A stretch of 64,000 nucleotides of DNA from Agarivorans sp. TSD2052 (GCF_023238625.1 NZ_CP096670.1:3924501-3988500); one strand, 5' to 3'. Positions 45,018-55,557 are shown, counted from the first letter of the stretch. The notes: generated from the sequence alone by a model not told the origin. A program made the numbers and translations.

Positions 45018-46256
45018 TTATCCTTGTTGAACGAGCGCATTAGCCTTTAAGCTTAACTGCTGATTCTGTTGGTCTAGCAACTGTTGGGATTGACGCAAAC
45101 GGCCAAGCACTTGCTCACTCGCCATATTGGTCGCTATCGGAGTCACCTGCATTTGTGGGCGCACTCGCTGAATACCATTAACCACAATTCTTTCTTCGCC
45201 AGATAAGCCCTGCAATACAATGCGTAGACCATTAATTTGTTCGCCCAGCACAACCGGTCGATACTGCACTTGATTGTTGTCATCCAATACCAAAACAAAC
45301 TTATTGTTGAGGTCAGTTCCCACTGCCTTATCGTCAATCAGTATCGCTTGATAAGTGCTGCTGCCAGCGATTTTTAAACGCGCAAACATACCCGGTAATA
45401 GCTCACCGGTTTGATTACTAAAACTGGCCCGCAATCGAATAGTGCCGGTATCGCCAGCCACTACATTGTCAATGAAATCAATTTGCCCTAAATGCTTAAA
45501 CTGAGACTCGTCGGCCAAGGCCATTTGTACGGCGGCGATCATTTCTTGATCACCAGACATGGGTAATACATTGCTAAGCTCTTGATACTTTAAAAAGCTT
45601 TGCTCATCGACATCGAAATAAGCATGCATGTGGTCAGTAGAAACAATACGCGTTAATTGGCTAGCACCTAAGTTTACGTAGTTACCTTCGGTGATCAGGG
45701 CATTTGATACTCGACCACTTATCGGGGCGCGCACTTCGCTAAACTCAAGATCAAGACTGGCTCGCGATAAAGCGGCACTAATTGACGCCACCGCGGCGAC
45801 ACCTTGCTCTCTCGCCGAAAAGCGATTATCTAAAATTTCATCTGAAATGGCATTTTGTTGATTCAAAGACTGAGCCCGTTTATAGCCCTTTTTGGCCAGT
45901 TCTAAACTGCTTTTAGCACTGACAAGCTCTGCCTCTAAGCGCGCCACTTCGGCGGCAAAAATTCGATTATCTATCTTAAATAACACTTGGCCTTTTTCCA
46001 CCAAACTGCCTTCATCAAATAGAACTTGGTCGATATAACCGGATACACGCGGTACCACCATCACGGTTTGCGGTGCTCGTAAGCGCCCGGTGTAAAGATC
46101 GGTTTCGGTAATCCGCTCAACGATGACTTCGGCGACATCGACACTAGGTGGTGGAGGAGCTTGAGTCGTGGCGGCTTCGGGCTTTCCACAAGCGATTAAT
46201 GAAAGACTAAAAGCACTAATTACGATGAGTTTTGCTAAGCCATAAACTGAAGTCAT
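45018..46256 (-). CDS. RND efflux periplasmic adaptor (MexE-like lipoprotein)
   Basis: This is a 412-residue membrane-fusion protein. The lipobox (LSLIAC, Cys23) marks lipoprotein export. Domains in order are the barrel-sandwich hybrid halves with a helical hairpin (about 60-190), the beta-barrel domain (about 200-290) and the membrane-proximal domain (about 295-390). It joins the RND pump to an outer-membrane channel and is the first gene of the two-gene operon, divergent from the TetR gene. Confidence 0.92.
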   Translation of the reverse strand: MTSVYGLAKLIVISAFSLSLIACGKPEAATTQAPPPPSVDVAEVIVERITETDLYTGRLRAPQTVMVVPRVSGYIDQVLFDEGSLVEKGQVLFKIDNRIFAAEVARLEAELVSAKSSLELAKKGYKRAQSLNQQNAISDEILDNRFSAREQGVAAVASISAALSRASLDLEFSEVRAPISGRVSNALITEGNYVNLGASQLTRIVSTDHMHAYFDVDEQSFLKYQELSNVLPMSGDQEMIAAVQMALADESQFKHLGQIDFIDNVVAGDTGTIRLRASFSNQTGELLPGMFARLKIAGSSTYQAILIDDKAVGTDLNNKFVLVLDDNNQVQYRPVVLGEQINGLRIVLQGLSGEERIVVNGIQRVRPQMQVTPIATNMASEQVLGRLRQSQQLLDQQNQQLSLKANALVQQG

Positions 46257-46308
46257 CTCTGATCCCTCAAGTGATGAATAATTGATAGTGATATGATGTT
46301 TCTTTTTG

Positions 46309-46371
46309 TACTGGGTGGTATGTTAGTGCGGAATTATGATCAAGATCAAGTTATTTTTGTACCTATCGGTA
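46309..46371. promoter_or_regulatory. Two TACYNNNNGGTA motifs between the efflux and tetR genes
   Basis: TACTGGGTGGTA (46309-46320) and TACCTATCGGTA (46360-46371) share TAC-Y-N4-GGTA, palindromic at its ends. They lie in the divergent promoter region where a TetR-type repressor would bind. They are only candidate operators. Confidence 0.3.
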
Positions 46372-46437
46372 TTTAATGTTGTAGACACTCCAGAGCCACT
46401 TAGTTATGATCGCTAGATACATCCATGAGGTTTACCT

Positions 46438-47064
46438 ATGTCTCCAAAATGCTGTTCACCTATCGGTCGCCCACGTAGTTTTGATGCTGATAAAGCACTA
46501 GAGATGGCCCTAGAGGTATTTTGGCAAAAAGGCTATGAGGGGGCGTCGCTTAGCGATTTAACCCAAGCAATGGGTATCAATAAACCGAGTATGTACTCAG
46601 CGTTTGGTAATAAAGAGCAGCTTTTTTTACAAGCGATTGAGCTCTACGAAAAACGCCCTCAGGCATTTTTTTTTCCGGCCCTAGAGCAGCCAACTATCTA
46701 TCAAGTGGTAAAATACATGCTCAATGGGGTAATAGAAAATCTGTGTGATCCTAAGCAACCGCAGGGCTGTGTCATTGTACAAGGGGCTTTGTCGTGTAGT
46801 GAAAACGCCAGCACCATTAAACACGCGTTACAAGAACGCCGCGCTCAAGCAAGCCTTGCTTTGCAACAGCGCTTTGAACGTGCGCAGCAAGAAAACGATT
46901 TGTCAGCTGCGGCTAATCCCGAAGCCCTGGCTCACTACCTTGCCACTATTTTACAAGGTTTAAACGTACATTCCACCAATGGGGCCACCCGCCAACAACT
47001 AGAGCAAGTCGCAGAACTCGCCATCGCCACCTTTACCCGCGAGTGTCTGCCACCGAGCACTTAG
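46438..47064 (+). CDS. TetR-family regulator of the RND pump (likely)
   Basis: This 208-residue regulator has the N-terminal helix-turn-helix (about 32-60: GYEGASLSDLTQAMGINKPSMYSAFGNKEQLF) typical of TetR, and a variable ligand-binding domain. Cysteines in CCSPIG and GCVIVQ may be relevant to sensing but are not diagnostic. It is divergent from the MexEF-like operon, so it most likely represses it. Its stop overlaps the stop of the convergent AraC gene by 4 bp. Confidence 0.9.
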   Translation: MSPKCCSPIGRPRSFDADKALEMALEVFWQKGYEGASLSDLTQAMGINKPSMYSAFGNKEQLFLQAIELYEKRPQAFFFPALEQPTIYQVVKYMLNGVIENLCDPKQPQGCVIVQGALSCSENASTIKHALQERRAQASLALQQRFERAQQENDLSAAANPEALAHYLATILQGLNVHSTNGATRQQLEQVAELAIATFTRECLPPST

Positions 47065-47918
47065 GGTGATAATAAATTGCTTTGGTTTTGGCGTCGATAA
47101 CGCCCCGGAGACACCCCAAAACTCTTCTTAAATCGGTGAGCAAAAGCAAAACCATCTTGATAACCCAACTGGCTGGCAATCACCTCTATCGACCAACGGC
47201 TCTCTCTCAATAAATAACTTGCGTGTTCTAAGCGCAAGCGAGTTAAATACTGTTTGGGGCTGGCTTTAAACTCTTGCTGAAATAAGCGGTAGCAATGCGC
47301 TTCCGATACCGACAAACGCTGCGCCATTTCGGCCACCGACCAAGGGTAATGTAACGAAGCCCGCAACTGCTGCTCTAAATTTTGTAGCGGGCTGGGCTCA
47401 AGATGCTTTAACGGGCTTAACACTTGTAACAAATAACGCTTTAACAACTGTATTAAGGCCGATTCAATTAGCGGATCCGCTTTATGCTTCCCCTCTTCAT
47501 CAAGCAGCAGCTTTAAGCACTGATCGATATGATGGCTTGAGTTAATTTTTAGCACTTGCGCTTGTTTTGGGAAGCGGTACCAGCTGATATCAGCCGAAAA
47601 CAAAAACCAATTATGCCGCCAAAAGTGGCTCGCCAAACTAATCGCGTAATGGCTCCCGCCAGGCAAAATCAGTAACTCATTAGGGCCGATACGCTGCTGT
47701 CCCTGCGGTGTATGTAAGTTTCCTAAGCCGGCCATTGAGATAACTAATAGATGCTCCTCAGGGGCACGCCGGCTCACTAAATACTCGCCACGCAAATAAG
47801 AGACGCCAGCCAAGCTGATTTGTAACTTAGTTAATTCAGAGAATCGCTCGGTGGTTAAAAAGCGCTCTACACAGCCGGGGCCGATATCAAACTTGTCTTG
47901 CCAGTAACGCTCGCTCAT
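47061..47918 (-). CDS. AraC-family transcriptional regulator
   Basis: This 285-residue regulator has a cupin-like sensor domain (about 20-150) and a C-terminal pair of helix-turn-helix motifs (about 185-285, ending ASQLGYQDGFAFAHRFKKSFGVSPGRYR). The TTG at 47954 gives a longer form; the ATG at 47918 is more probable, although no strong ribosome site is seen for either. The divergent MATE gene, 145 bp away, may be its target. Confidence 0.85.
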   Translation of the reverse strand: MSERYWQDKFDIGPGCVERFLTTERFSELTKLQISLAGVSYLRGEYLVSRRAPEEHLLVISMAGLGNLHTPQGQQRIGPNELLILPGGSHYAISLASHFWRHNWFLFSADISWYRFPKQAQVLKINSSHHIDQCLKLLLDEEGKHKADPLIESALIQLLKRYLLQVLSPLKHLEPSPLQNLEQQLRASLHYPWSVAEMAQRLSVSEAHCYRLFQQEFKASPKQYLTRLRLEHASYLLRESRWSIEVIASQLGYQDGFAFAHRFKKSFGVSPGRYRRQNQSNLLSP

Positions 47919-48063
47919 AAATGATAGTTTTGAACATGTTTTAGATAGCTTCAATTATGTGCCATAACCAAGCTATAAGATAGGATCGCTCCAATATATA
48001 CCGACTAACCAGTTTACTTGGATAGTCACAACTAGATGTAAGTCACATTTTTCTGAGGTTGTT

Positions 48064-49449
48064 ATGCACACATTACCTATTTCATTGAATCGCTCATGGC
48101 TAGAGCAGTTCTGGAAACTGGCTTGGCCAATATCATTGCAAGCAGTACTGCTAAGCCTATTAGGTTTAGTGGACGTGCTGATGGTGGCTACCATAGGTGA
48201 TGCTGAAGTAGCCGCTGTGGGTTATGCCGGCAGAGCCTTTTTTGTAGCGATAGTGATCCTCAATGGCTTTTCGACCGCCTGCGCTATTTTAAGTGCCCAA
48301 CACTGGGGTACTAAAAACTGGACCGCCATTGGCCGCACCGTGGCGATATCGTTCTATGCCGGTTTATTGTTTACCCTCGCCACCTTGGCTTTTATGGTGT
48401 TTAGCCCAACCACCATTATGCAATGGGGCAGTAATGACGCCCACCTTATCGCCATTGGTAGCGAATATATTCGTGCCACCGCATTAATGGTGCTATTCAC
48501 TTTGCCCGTGATCTTATTTGAATCAGCCTTACGTGCCTCGGGCAATACCAAACTACCTTTATACATTAGTGTGTTTGCGGTGGTGGCTAACATCGTACTC
48601 AACCAAATACTGATTTTTGGTATGGGGCCGATTCCGGCAATGGGCATTGTGGGCGCAGGTGTTGCTACGGTGATTGCGCGTTTATTGCAGTTAGTGATTT
48701 TATGGGCTTGCTTAAAGTGGCAATCACATCCACTACTCAGAGTATGTTTCATCGGTTTTTGGCAGTTTAGCCGAGCAGAGATAGTTAAATACGCTAAACT
48801 TGCAGTGCCTTTAGTGATTAACTTTAGTATTTGGTCGAGTGGCGTATTTGTATTTGCTACCTTATATGGTCAGCTAGGGACAAACGCCTTAGCCGCAATG
48901 AGCTTAATTAGCCCTATTGAGGGGATCGCTATCTCGTGTTTTATGGGCTTCTCCAGTGCTTGCTCTATCATGGTAGGCAATAAACTGGGCGCCAATCAGT
49001 TTAAACAAGCATGGGTTGATGCGCGTTTAGCGCTATTGGTAAGCCCAATAGCCGCCATTGCGATAGGTGTAGCACTTTGGTTACTGAGCTACCCCTTACT
49101 CAATTTATTTGGTGCATTGCAGGCCGAGACCTTAGCATTAGCCCAACAACTGGTGTTGATATTGGCAGCATCAACGTGGTTGCGTATTTTTAACATGGTA
49201 CTCATCAACGGCATCTTGCGCAGTGGTGGTGATAATAGCTTCTGCTTAATGTCGGATACTTTCTGCCAGTGGGGCGTAGGCTTAATGCTAACGTCTATCG
49301 CCATTTTTGTGTTTGATGTAAGTTTAATTACCGCTTTTTGCATTGCGCTTAGCGAAGAAGTATTTAAGGCTATATTGTGTTTTTGGCGGATGAATCAGAA
49401 AAAGTGGCTACGTAACCTAACAATAGAGCCACTTGCCGAAACTAACTGA
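48064..49449 (+). CDS. MATE-family multidrug efflux transporter
   Basis: This is an inner-membrane sodium or proton/drug antiporter of 461 residues with 12 predicted helices. The family features are an N-terminal LAWPISLQAVLLSLLGLVDVLMVATIGDAEVAAVG and a second repeat that begins near residue 245. GAGG lies seven nt before the ATG. It is divergent from the AraC gene. Confidence 0.92.
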   Translation: MHTLPISLNRSWLEQFWKLAWPISLQAVLLSLLGLVDVLMVATIGDAEVAAVGYAGRAFFVAIVILNGFSTACAILSAQHWGTKNWTAIGRTVAISFYAGLLFTLATLAFMVFSPTTIMQWGSNDAHLIAIGSEYIRATALMVLFTLPVILFESALRASGNTKLPLYISVFAVVANIVLNQILIFGMGPIPAMGIVGAGVATVIARLLQLVILWACLKWQSHPLLRVCFIGFWQFSRAEIVKYAKLAVPLVINFSIWSSGVFVFATLYGQLGTNALAAMSLISPIEGIAISCFMGFSSACSIMVGNKLGANQFKQAWVDARLALLVSPIAAIAIGVALWLLSYPLLNLFGALQAETLALAQQLVLILAASTWLRIFNMVLINGILRSGGDNSFCLMSDTFCQWGVGLMLTSIAIFVFDVSLITAFCIALSEEVFKAILCFWRMNQKKWLRNLTIEPLAETN

Positions 49450-49592
49450 TTAGACCAGAAAAATGCTGCCATTTTCTGCGAAAACACTATAATTATCGAA
49501 AATGTCGAGTAGTTAGCACACTAATGCTGAATTAATGTGCTAATCTTCTCAAGATAACAAGTTCTATAATTTAAGCTGGTTTTTCAACGAAG

Positions 49593-50039
49593 ATGACTAA
49601 TAAATTCTCAATTTTGTTACTCAATGGTCCAAACCTAAACTTACTGGGCAAACGTGAGCCAGAAGTTTATGGTAAGCAAAGCTTAGACGATATTATTGAA
49701 CAGCTGCGCGGCCAAGCCTCCGAGATGGGAGCCACCCTCTACGACTTCCAATCAAATGTAGAAGGCGAGCTGATTAATCGAATTCACCAAGCCATGGGAG
49801 AGATTGATTTTATTCTTATCAATCCTGCGGCTTTTACTCATACCAGTGTGGCGCTTCGTGATGCCCTGCTCGGTGTGAGCATTCCATTTATAGAAATTCA
49901 CCTATCTAACGTGCATGCACGTGAATCCTTCCGCCACCACTCGTTTCTCGCTGATAAAGCCGAAGGAGTTATTTGTGGTTTAGGAAGTCAAGGATATCAA
50001 TTTGCTTTAACTGCGGCGCTTACCAAGCTGCAGCAATAG
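49593..50039 (+). CDS. aroQ: Type II 3-dehydroquinate dehydratase
   Basis: AroQ dehydrates 3-dehydroquinate to 3-dehydroshikimate in the shikimate pathway. The 148-residue product is full length, with [19 protein letters not shown] (catalytic Tyr near residue 25), [27 protein letters not shown] and [17 protein letters not shown] (catalytic His near 104). It lies just upstream of accB-accC, the conserved arrangement in gammaproteobacteria. Confidence 0.97.
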   Translation: MTNKFSILLLNGPNLNLLGKREPEVYGKQSLDDIIEQLRGQASEMGATLYDFQSNVEGELINRIHQAMGEIDFILINPAAFTHTSVALRDALLGVSIPFIEIHLSNVHARESFRHHSFLADKAEGVICGLGSQGYQFALTAALTKLQQ

Positions 50040-50075
50040 TTATTTAATTAACCTAATACGATAAAGAGAGCCCTT

Positions 50076-50519
50076 ATGGATATTCGCAAGATTAAAAAAT
50101 TAATCGAATTAGTAGAAGAATCAGGTGTTGCTGAATTAGAAATCACCGAAGGTGAAGAGTCAGTCCGCATTAGCCGCAACTTTACTGGCGCTGCCACGGT
50201 TTATTCTCCTGCGCCTGTTGCCGCACCAGCAGCTGCGCCAGTAGCCGGCGCTCCAGCAGCCGTTGAAGCCGCTCCAGCAGCAACTGGCCACCAACTATTA
50301 TCACCAATGGTAGGCACCTTCTACCGTTCTTCATCGCCTGAAGCGCAACCTTTTGTTAAAGAAGGCCAGCAAGTTAATGTAGGTGATACGCTTTGTATTA
50401 TTGAAGCCATGAAGATGATGAACCAAATCGATGCCGACAAAGCTGGCGTAGTAAAAGCCATATTGGTTGACGACGGTGACGCCGTTGAGTTTGATGAACC
50501 GCTATTCATCATCGAATAA
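50076..50519 (+). CDS. accB: Biotin carboxyl carrier protein of acetyl-CoA carboxylase
   Basis: AccB carries the biotin that is carboxylated by AccC and transferred by AccAD to acetyl-CoA. The 147-residue protein has an N-terminal helical region, an Ala/Pro-rich linker (about 45-72) and the biotinyl domain with the biotinylation motif EAMKMMNQ (Lys near 112). AGAGAG precedes the ATG. accC starts 12 nt after its stop. Confidence 0.97.
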   Translation: MDIRKIKKLIELVEESGVAELEITEGEESVRISRNFTGAATVYSPAPVAAPAAAPVAGAPAAVEAAPAATGHQLLSPMVGTFYRSSSPEAQPFVKEGQQVNVGDTLCIIEAMKMMNQIDADKAGVVKAILVDDGDAVEFDEPLFIIE

Positions 50520-50531
50520 AGAGGCATTTTT

Positions 50532-51872
50532 ATGCTAGATAAAGTAGTTATTGCAAACCGTGGTGAAATTGCCCTACGGATATTGCGCGCCTGTAAAGAA
50601 TTAGGCATTAAAACGGTGGCAGTGCACTCTACTGCCGATCGTGACTTAAAACACGTATTGTTAGCCGATGAATCCATTTGTATTGGTAAGCCTGCAGCCT
50701 CGGAAAGCTATTTAGATATTCCGCGTATTATTGCTGCTGCTGAAGTGACCGATGCTGTGGCAATTCACCCGGGTTATGGTTTCTTATCTGAAAACGCAGA
50801 GTTCTCTGAAATTGTAGAGAAAAGCGGCTTTATTTTTATTGGCCCTAAAGCTGAAACCATTCGCATGATGGGTGATAAAGTTCAAGCCATTAAGGCCATG
50901 AAGAAAGCCGGCGTACCTTGTGTACCAGGTTCAGATGGGCCTCTAGGCAACGACAAGAAACAAAATGCAGCGGTAGCCAAACGTATCGGTTACCCGATAA
51001 TCATCAAAGCTGCTGGCGGCGGTGGTGGTCGTGGTATGCGCGTCGTTTACAACGAAGACGAGCTAGAAACCTCTATCGACTTAACCCGCTCTGAAGCCGG
51101 TTCATTCTTTGGTAACGACATGGTCTACATGGAGAAATACTTAGAAAACCCTCGCCATGTTGAGGTTCAAGTATTATCCGACGGCCAAGGTGGCGCGATT
51201 CACTTAGGTGAACGTGACTGTTCTATGCAGCGTCGCCACCAAAAAGTGGTTGAAGAAGCACCAGCACCGGGTATTACCGAAGACATGCGCCGTAATATTG
51301 GTGAGCGTTGTACTCGTGCCTGTATCGAAATTAATTATCGCGGTGCCGGTACCTTTGAATTTTTATATGAAAACGGCGAGTTCTACTTCATTGAAATGAA
51401 CACCCGTATTCAAGTTGAGCACCCGGTAACCGAAATGGTAACAGGCATCGACTTAATCAAAGAGCAACTGCGTATTGCTGCTGGTCAACCGCTATCATTT
51501 AGCCAAGATCAGGTGAAGCTAACTGGTCATGCTATTGAATGTAGAATCAACGCCGAAGACCCAGACACCTTCATTCCATCGCCAGGTCGGATAAATCGCT
51601 TCCACCCACCAGGTGGCATGGGGATTCGCTGGGATTCGCACGTCTATGCTGGCTACTCAGTACCGCCATACTACGACTCAATGATTGGTAAGCTGATTAC
51701 CTATGGTGAGAATCGTGATATTGCTATCGCTCGCATGAAAAATGCCCTGTCTGAACTGGTTATCGATGGCATTAAAACCAACGTGCCTTTACAGCAAAAA
51801 ATTATGCAAGACGAAAACTTCCAATTTGGTGGCGCTAACATCCACTATTTAGAGAAGAAATTAGGTCTGTAG
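50532..51872 (+). CDS. accC: Biotin carboxylase subunit of acetyl-CoA carboxylase
   Basis: AccC carboxylates biotin on AccB using ATP and bicarbonate. It is full length (446 residues): N-terminal pre-ATP-grasp domain ([22 protein letters not shown]), ATP-grasp domain with the glycine-rich loop [14 protein letters not shown] (about 159-172), [15 protein letters not shown] near 288 and the C-terminal biotin-carboxylase domain. It is co-transcribed with accB. Confidence 0.97.
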   Translation: MLDKVVIANRGEIALRILRACKELGIKTVAVHSTADRDLKHVLLADESICIGKPAASESYLDIPRIIAAAEVTDAVAIHPGYGFLSENAEFSEIVEKSGFIFIGPKAETIRMMGDKVQAIKAMKKAGVPCVPGSDGPLGNDKKQNAAVAKRIGYPIIIKAAGGGGGRGMRVVYNEDELETSIDLTRSEAGSFFGNDMVYMEKYLENPRHVEVQVLSDGQGGAIHLGERDCSMQRRHQKVVEEAPAPGITEDMRRNIGERCTRACIEINYRGAGTFEFLYENGEFYFIEMNTRIQVEHPVTEMVTGIDLIKEQLRIAAGQPLSFSQDQVKLTGHAIECRINAEDPDTFIPSPGRINRFHPPGGMGIRWDSHVYAGYSVPPYYDSMIGKLITYGENRDIAIARMKNALSELVIDGIKTNVPLQQKIMQDENFQFGGANIHYLEKKLGL

Positions 51873-51888
51873 TTAGTCTGAAAAATAT

Positions 51889-51921
51889 AAAGCCTTAGTC
51901 GTGATACTAAGGCTTTTTTTT
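51889..51921 (+). terminator. accBC terminator
   Basis: AAAGCCTTAGT-CGTGAT-ACTAAGGCTTT followed by T lies about 17 bp after accC. Confidence 0.9.
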
Positions 51922-52198
51922 GGCTTTAAAGTCACTCACTTACCTGACATTAACGGCTTTAATCACCATCACCTTTAACGCCTCAAAAACGGCTAAAGCC
52001 GCTCCTGTTTGTACGTTTAGACACTCTCTTTGCACCAAAAATGTAACAACTACGTTACAGTAGGCCTTGCTTCGGCATAGCTTTACTGATGCATTTTTGA
52101 GCATTTGAATTACACTTATAAGACTTTAGTTAGAGCAAAGTTATGCTTTGGGAAACGATAATTTAGTTAATATTGAAGAGTTGGATTACCTAGATAAT
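51922..52198. other. Intergenic region upstream of the paralogous membrane-protein pair
   Basis: This is 277 bp of non-coding DNA with a -10-like TATAAG near 52118. A short 7-codon frame near 52143 is not convincing. No RNA was recognised. Confidence 0.3.
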
Positions 52199-52606
52199 AT
52201 GATAGTTAAGCCTATATATGAGTTATTACCCAGCATGTATATTGCTGCGGGTTCAAGCTCGGTTTTATGGACAAACTCAACCTTGGGTATTGCAGGGGGT
52301 GGTTTGCTGTTTTGCTTAGGCGCCATTGTTTGGGTGATGCGCTCTAACTTTAGGCGCCAAGATCAAGCCCACGCGCCAGCCAAACGCTTTACTATCCCTG
52401 AATCCTTATACGAGTTTATTCCATTCTTTTTTATCGCGGTGGCGATAACCTTACTCTCTAACCAACAGAATATATTGGGTTTTGCGGTGGCGTTAATATG
52501 TCTTTATCGCGGCGCCTCACTCTTGTACCTACGTCATCGTTATCGCCAACAAGCTTGGCAACACGTGAAACCAGCAAGCGCTGTCAAACGAAAAGCACGC
52601 ATGTGA
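52199..52606 (+). CDS. Small membrane protein with duplicated YELLP/YEFIP unit (paralogue 1)
   Basis: This 135-residue protein has about four hydrophobic segments and two copies of one unit. Each begins with a Tyr-Glu motif (IYELLPSMYIAAG near residue 5, LYEFIPFFFIAV near 70), followed by two helices. It is clearly paralogous to the next gene. The N-terminal 17 residues of a longer TTG-started reading (52148) are not shared with the paralogue, so the ATG at 52199 is chosen, although no good ribosome site precedes it. The family and function are unknown; inner-membrane location is predicted. Confidence 0.6.
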   Translation: MIVKPIYELLPSMYIAAGSSSVLWTNSTLGIAGGGLLFCLGAIVWVMRSNFRRQDQAHAPAKRFTIPESLYEFIPFFFIAVAITLLSNQQNILGFAVALICLYRGASLLYLRHRYRQQAWQHVKPASAVKRKARM

Positions 52607-52691
52607 AAAGTTAATTAGTTGTTATAAAATTGACCAGGCTATGATTTACCTCTATGGTAAAGCAGTGCATACAGATTAAAGGAAGAAGCTT

Positions 52692-53072
52692 ATGCTACCA
52701 AGAGCAATATATGAACTTCTACCTAGCGGTTATTTAACCGCAGGAACAGGCTCAATGCTGTTGTTAGAGCCTTGGCTTGCTCATGTAGGCGGTGCATTGC
52801 TTTTTGCTATAGGCGCTTTAATCTGGGTACTTCGCTCTAACTATCGCCGCTACGACAAACACAAGAAGTCTTTTGTCACCAAACACAAAGTACTACCTGA
52901 AGCGATCTACGAGTTTATTCCTTTTGCGTATCTAGCCAGTGCGGTGTTACTGCTCAGCATAATAATGACTCTACCTACCGTGATTATTGCTTGCGCTGCT
53001 TGCTTCCGTGGCTTACAGCTTCTTCAAAAACGCTCACACTATCGCAACCGTGGCCTTAGCCCAGCAAATTGA
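52692..53072 (+). CDS. Small membrane protein with duplicated YELLP/YEFIP unit (paralogue 2)
   Basis: This 126-residue protein is paralogous to the preceding gene, with the same two units (IYELLPSGYLTAG at residue 6, IYEFIPFAYLAS near 74) and matching IWVLRSNYRRYD / IVWVMRSNFRRQD segments. AAAGGA lies eight nt before the ATG. The pair probably arose by tandem duplication. The function is unknown. Confidence 0.7.
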   Translation: MLPRAIYELLPSGYLTAGTGSMLLLEPWLAHVGGALLFAIGALIWVLRSNYRRYDKHKKSFVTKHKVLPEAIYEFIPFAYLASAVLLLSIIMTLPTVIIACAACFRGLQLLQKRSHYRNRGLSPAN

Positions 53073-53161
53073 TAGTTAACCATCAAGCGACTAAAATTTT
53101 TAGATGCTAAGCGCAAACTAACACAGTAAACTTGCCGCCTAATCTAGTAGAGGAGCGGACA

Positions 53162-54040
53162 ATGCCTTGGATCCAGCTAAAAATTAACGCCACAAAAGAT
53201 ACTGCCGACACCATTGGTGACATATTAATGGAAACCGGTTGCCAAGCCGTTACCTTTTTAGACCGTCACGACACCCCTGTATTTGAGCCCTTGTTAGGGG
53301 AAACCCCTCTATGGGGGGATACCGACGTACAGGGTTTGTATGACGCAAGCACCGACATGGCCCCCATCTTAGCTTTTTTGCGTGAAGCTAACATCGTAGA
53401 TGACAACAACCACAAACTTGACCAGCTAGAAGACAAAGACTGGGAACGCGAGTGGATGAAAGATTTTCACCCCATGCAGTTTGGCGAACGCTTATGGATC
53501 TGCCCTAGCTGGACAGATGTGCCTGACCCAACAGCCGTCAATGTAATGCTAGATCCGGGCTTAGCCTTTGGCACTGGCACCCACCCCACTACCGCCTTAT
53601 GTTTAAAATGGCTAGACCAGCTAAACCTCAGTGGCAAAACCGTGGTGGATTTTGGTTGCGGCAGCGGTATATTGGCCATTGCAGCCATCAAACTAGGCGC
53701 TGAGCGCGTAGTAGGCATTGACATCGACCCTCAAGCCTTATTGGCTAGCCGCGACAATGCAGAGCGCAACCAAGTCGCCGACAAGCTAGAGCTTTACCTG
53801 CCTAAAGACCAGCCTAACGACTTCCAAGCCGACATTGTGGTCGCCAATATTTTAGCTGGCCCACTCAAAGAATTGTCAGAAGTGATACTTGCTTACCTAA
53901 AACCACAAGGTTCAATCGCATTATCGGGCATATTAGATGAACAAAGTGAGTCAGTATTAGCCGCTTATCAAACACAGTGCGATATGGACGCGGTTGTTCT
54001 TGATCAAGAATGGTGTCGATTAAGCGGCATAAAACGCTAA
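53162..54040 (+). CDS. prmA: Ribosomal protein L11 methyltransferase
   Basis: PrmA trimethylates ribosomal protein L11 using SAM. The 293-residue protein has the N-terminal substrate-binding domain (about 1-105) and the Rossmann domain with [42 protein letters not shown] (SAM loop) and [10 protein letters not shown] (about residue 230). The ATG at 53162 has GGAG six nt upstream and is the family start; an upstream extension is rejected. Confidence 0.96.
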   Translation: MPWIQLKINATKDTADTIGDILMETGCQAVTFLDRHDTPVFEPLLGETPLWGDTDVQGLYDASTDMAPILAFLREANIVDDNNHKLDQLEDKDWEREWMKDFHPMQFGERLWICPSWTDVPDPTAVNVMLDPGLAFGTGTHPTTALCLKWLDQLNLSGKTVVDFGCGSGILAIAAIKLGAERVVGIDIDPQALLASRDNAERNQVADKLELYLPKDQPNDFQADIVVANILAGPLKELSEVILAYLKPQGSIALSGILDEQSESVLAAYQTQCDMDAVVLDQEWCRLSGIKR

Positions 54041-54142
54041 GTTATCCTTTTTTGTGGCAGGTTTCTTATCTGATAAGGCTTCCTGCCATATTCCTCGACT
54101 AAAAATCCAGCTTTTTTTTTGAAAAATGTTCAAAATATAGCC

Positions 54143-54171
54143 TTTTCAGCGTGCCAAAAAAGTCGTAAACT
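54143..54171 (+). promoter_or_regulatory. Probable dusB-fis promoter with GC-rich discriminator
   Basis: TTTTCA and TAAACT are spaced by 17 bp and followed by ACGCCGCCC, a GC-rich discriminator typical of stringently controlled promoters such as fis. It starts transcription about 30 nt before dusB. A nested hairpin at 54055-54089 (TGGCAGG / CCTGCCA, with CTTATC/GATAAG inside) lies further upstream. Confidence 0.6.
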
Positions 54172-54203
54172 ACGCCGCCCTGAGATTGAGAAGAACGCGA
54201 GTT

Positions 54204-55160
54204 ATGAATATAGGCAGTTATAAACTGGACAATCCGGTGATATTAGCTCCTATGGCTGGCATTACTGATCAACCTTTTCGCCGTTTGTGTTGGCGACTTG
54301 GTGCGGGGCTTACGGTTTCAGAGATGGTGTCCAGTAACCCTAGGGTGTGGAATAGCCAAAAATCGCTGAACCGTATGGTTCACCTAGATGAATGCGGTAT
54401 ACGCAGTGTTCAAATAGCCGGAGCAGATCCACAATTGATGGCACAAGCCGCTCAACATAATGTAGCGAACGGTGCGCAAATCATTGATATCAATATGGGT
54501 TGTCCTGCGAAAAAGGTAAACAAAAAGTTGGCGGGTTCTGCGTTGTTACAACAACCTGAATTAGTCGCAAAGATTCTTGATGCTGTGGTACAGGCTGTTG
54601 ATGTGCCGGTGACCTTAAAAATCCGAACCGGATGGTCACCAGAACATCGCAATGCATTGGTTATTGCCAAACTTGCAGAAGCAGCTGGCATTCAAGCCTT
54701 AGCCATACATGGTCGGACGCGAGCATGCATGTATAAGGGCTTGGCTGAGTACGACACCATAAAAGCAGTAAAGAAAGAAGTCTCAATACCTATTGTGGCA
54801 AATGGTGATATCACCACACCGGAGCAAGCCAAACATGTGTTGGATTACACCGGGGCGGACGCCATCATGATAGGTCGTGGAGCTCAAGGTAACCCTTGGC
54901 TTTTCAGAGAAATTAATCACTTCTTAGCCAGTGGTGAGCATTTAGATGCACCAGCGGCAGCAGAAGTGAAGGAAGTAATGCTTCACCACTTAGACAACCT
55001 ATATTCACACTATGGGGAGTACCAAGGGGTACGTATCGCTCGCAAACATGTGGGGTGGTACTTGAAGCAATTAGCGGACACGGACGAGTTTCGTAGCCAG
55101 TTTAACCAGCTTGAATCAGCCCTGGTACAAACGTCCGCGATAGAGCAGTTTTTCGAATAG
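54204..55160 (+). CDS. dusB: tRNA-dihydrouridine synthase B
   Basis: DusB is an FMN enzyme reducing U17 of tRNA to dihydrouridine. The 318-residue protein has [36 protein letters not shown] with the catalytic Cys (near 102), [16 protein letters not shown] and [18 protein letters not shown]. It is the first gene of the conserved dusB-fis operon, with 36 nt to fis. Confidence 0.97.
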   Translation: MNIGSYKLDNPVILAPMAGITDQPFRRLCWRLGAGLTVSEMVSSNPRVWNSQKSLNRMVHLDECGIRSVQIAGADPQLMAQAAQHNVANGAQIIDINMGCPAKKVNKKLAGSALLQQPELVAKILDAVVQAVDVPVTLKIRTGWSPEHRNALVIAKLAEAAGIQALAIHGRTRACMYKGLAEYDTIKAVKKEVSIPIVANGDITTPEQAKHVLDYTGADAIMIGRGAQGNPWLFREINHFLASGEHLDAPAAAEVKEVMLHHLDNLYSHYGEYQGVRIARKHVGWYLKQLADTDEFRSQFNQLESALVQTSAIEQFFE

Positions 55161-55196
55161 TTGTTGATCATTAATTAAATAAAAAGAGCGTCAAGT

Positions 55197-55496
55197 ATGT
55201 TTGATTCAAATACCACCACAAACACACTTTCTACTATGACTAGCAGTGCTACTAGTACTGAAGTGAAAGAACGTCCATTACGCGATTCTGTTGAGCAAGC
55301 ATTGCGCAACTACTTCGCCCAGTTAAATGGCGAAGATGTGACAGAACTGTACGAATTAGTACTATCTGAAGTTGAAGCTCCGTTGCTTGACGTAGTTATG
55401 CAATACACTCGTGGTAACCAAACACGTGCTTCAATCATGTTAGGTATCAACCGTGGTACTTTACGCAAGAAGTTAAAAAAATACGGCATGAACTAA
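55197..55496 (+). CDS. fis: Fis, factor for inversion stimulation
   Basis: This is a nucleoid DNA-bending protein. The C-terminal helix-turn-helix [30 protein letters not shown] is nearly identical to E. coli Fis, and length is normal (99 against 98 residues). AAGAGCG lies upstream of the ATG. It is co-transcribed with dusB and followed by a strong terminator. Confidence 0.98.
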   Translation: MFDSNTTTNTLSTMTSSATSTEVKERPLRDSVEQALRNYFAQLNGEDVTELYELVLSEVEAPLLDVVMQYTRGNQTRASIMLGINRGTLRKKLKKYGMN

Positions 55497-55520
55497 ACAC
55501 CTGTTCATAAGCTATTGATT

Positions 55521-55557
55521 AAAAAGCCGAAGTGATTTTCATCACTTCGGCTTTTTT
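55521..55557 (+). terminator. dusB-fis terminator
   Basis: AAAAGCCGAAGTGA-TTTT-TCACTTCGGCTTTTTT is a strong intrinsic terminator (13-bp stem). Confidence 0.93.
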
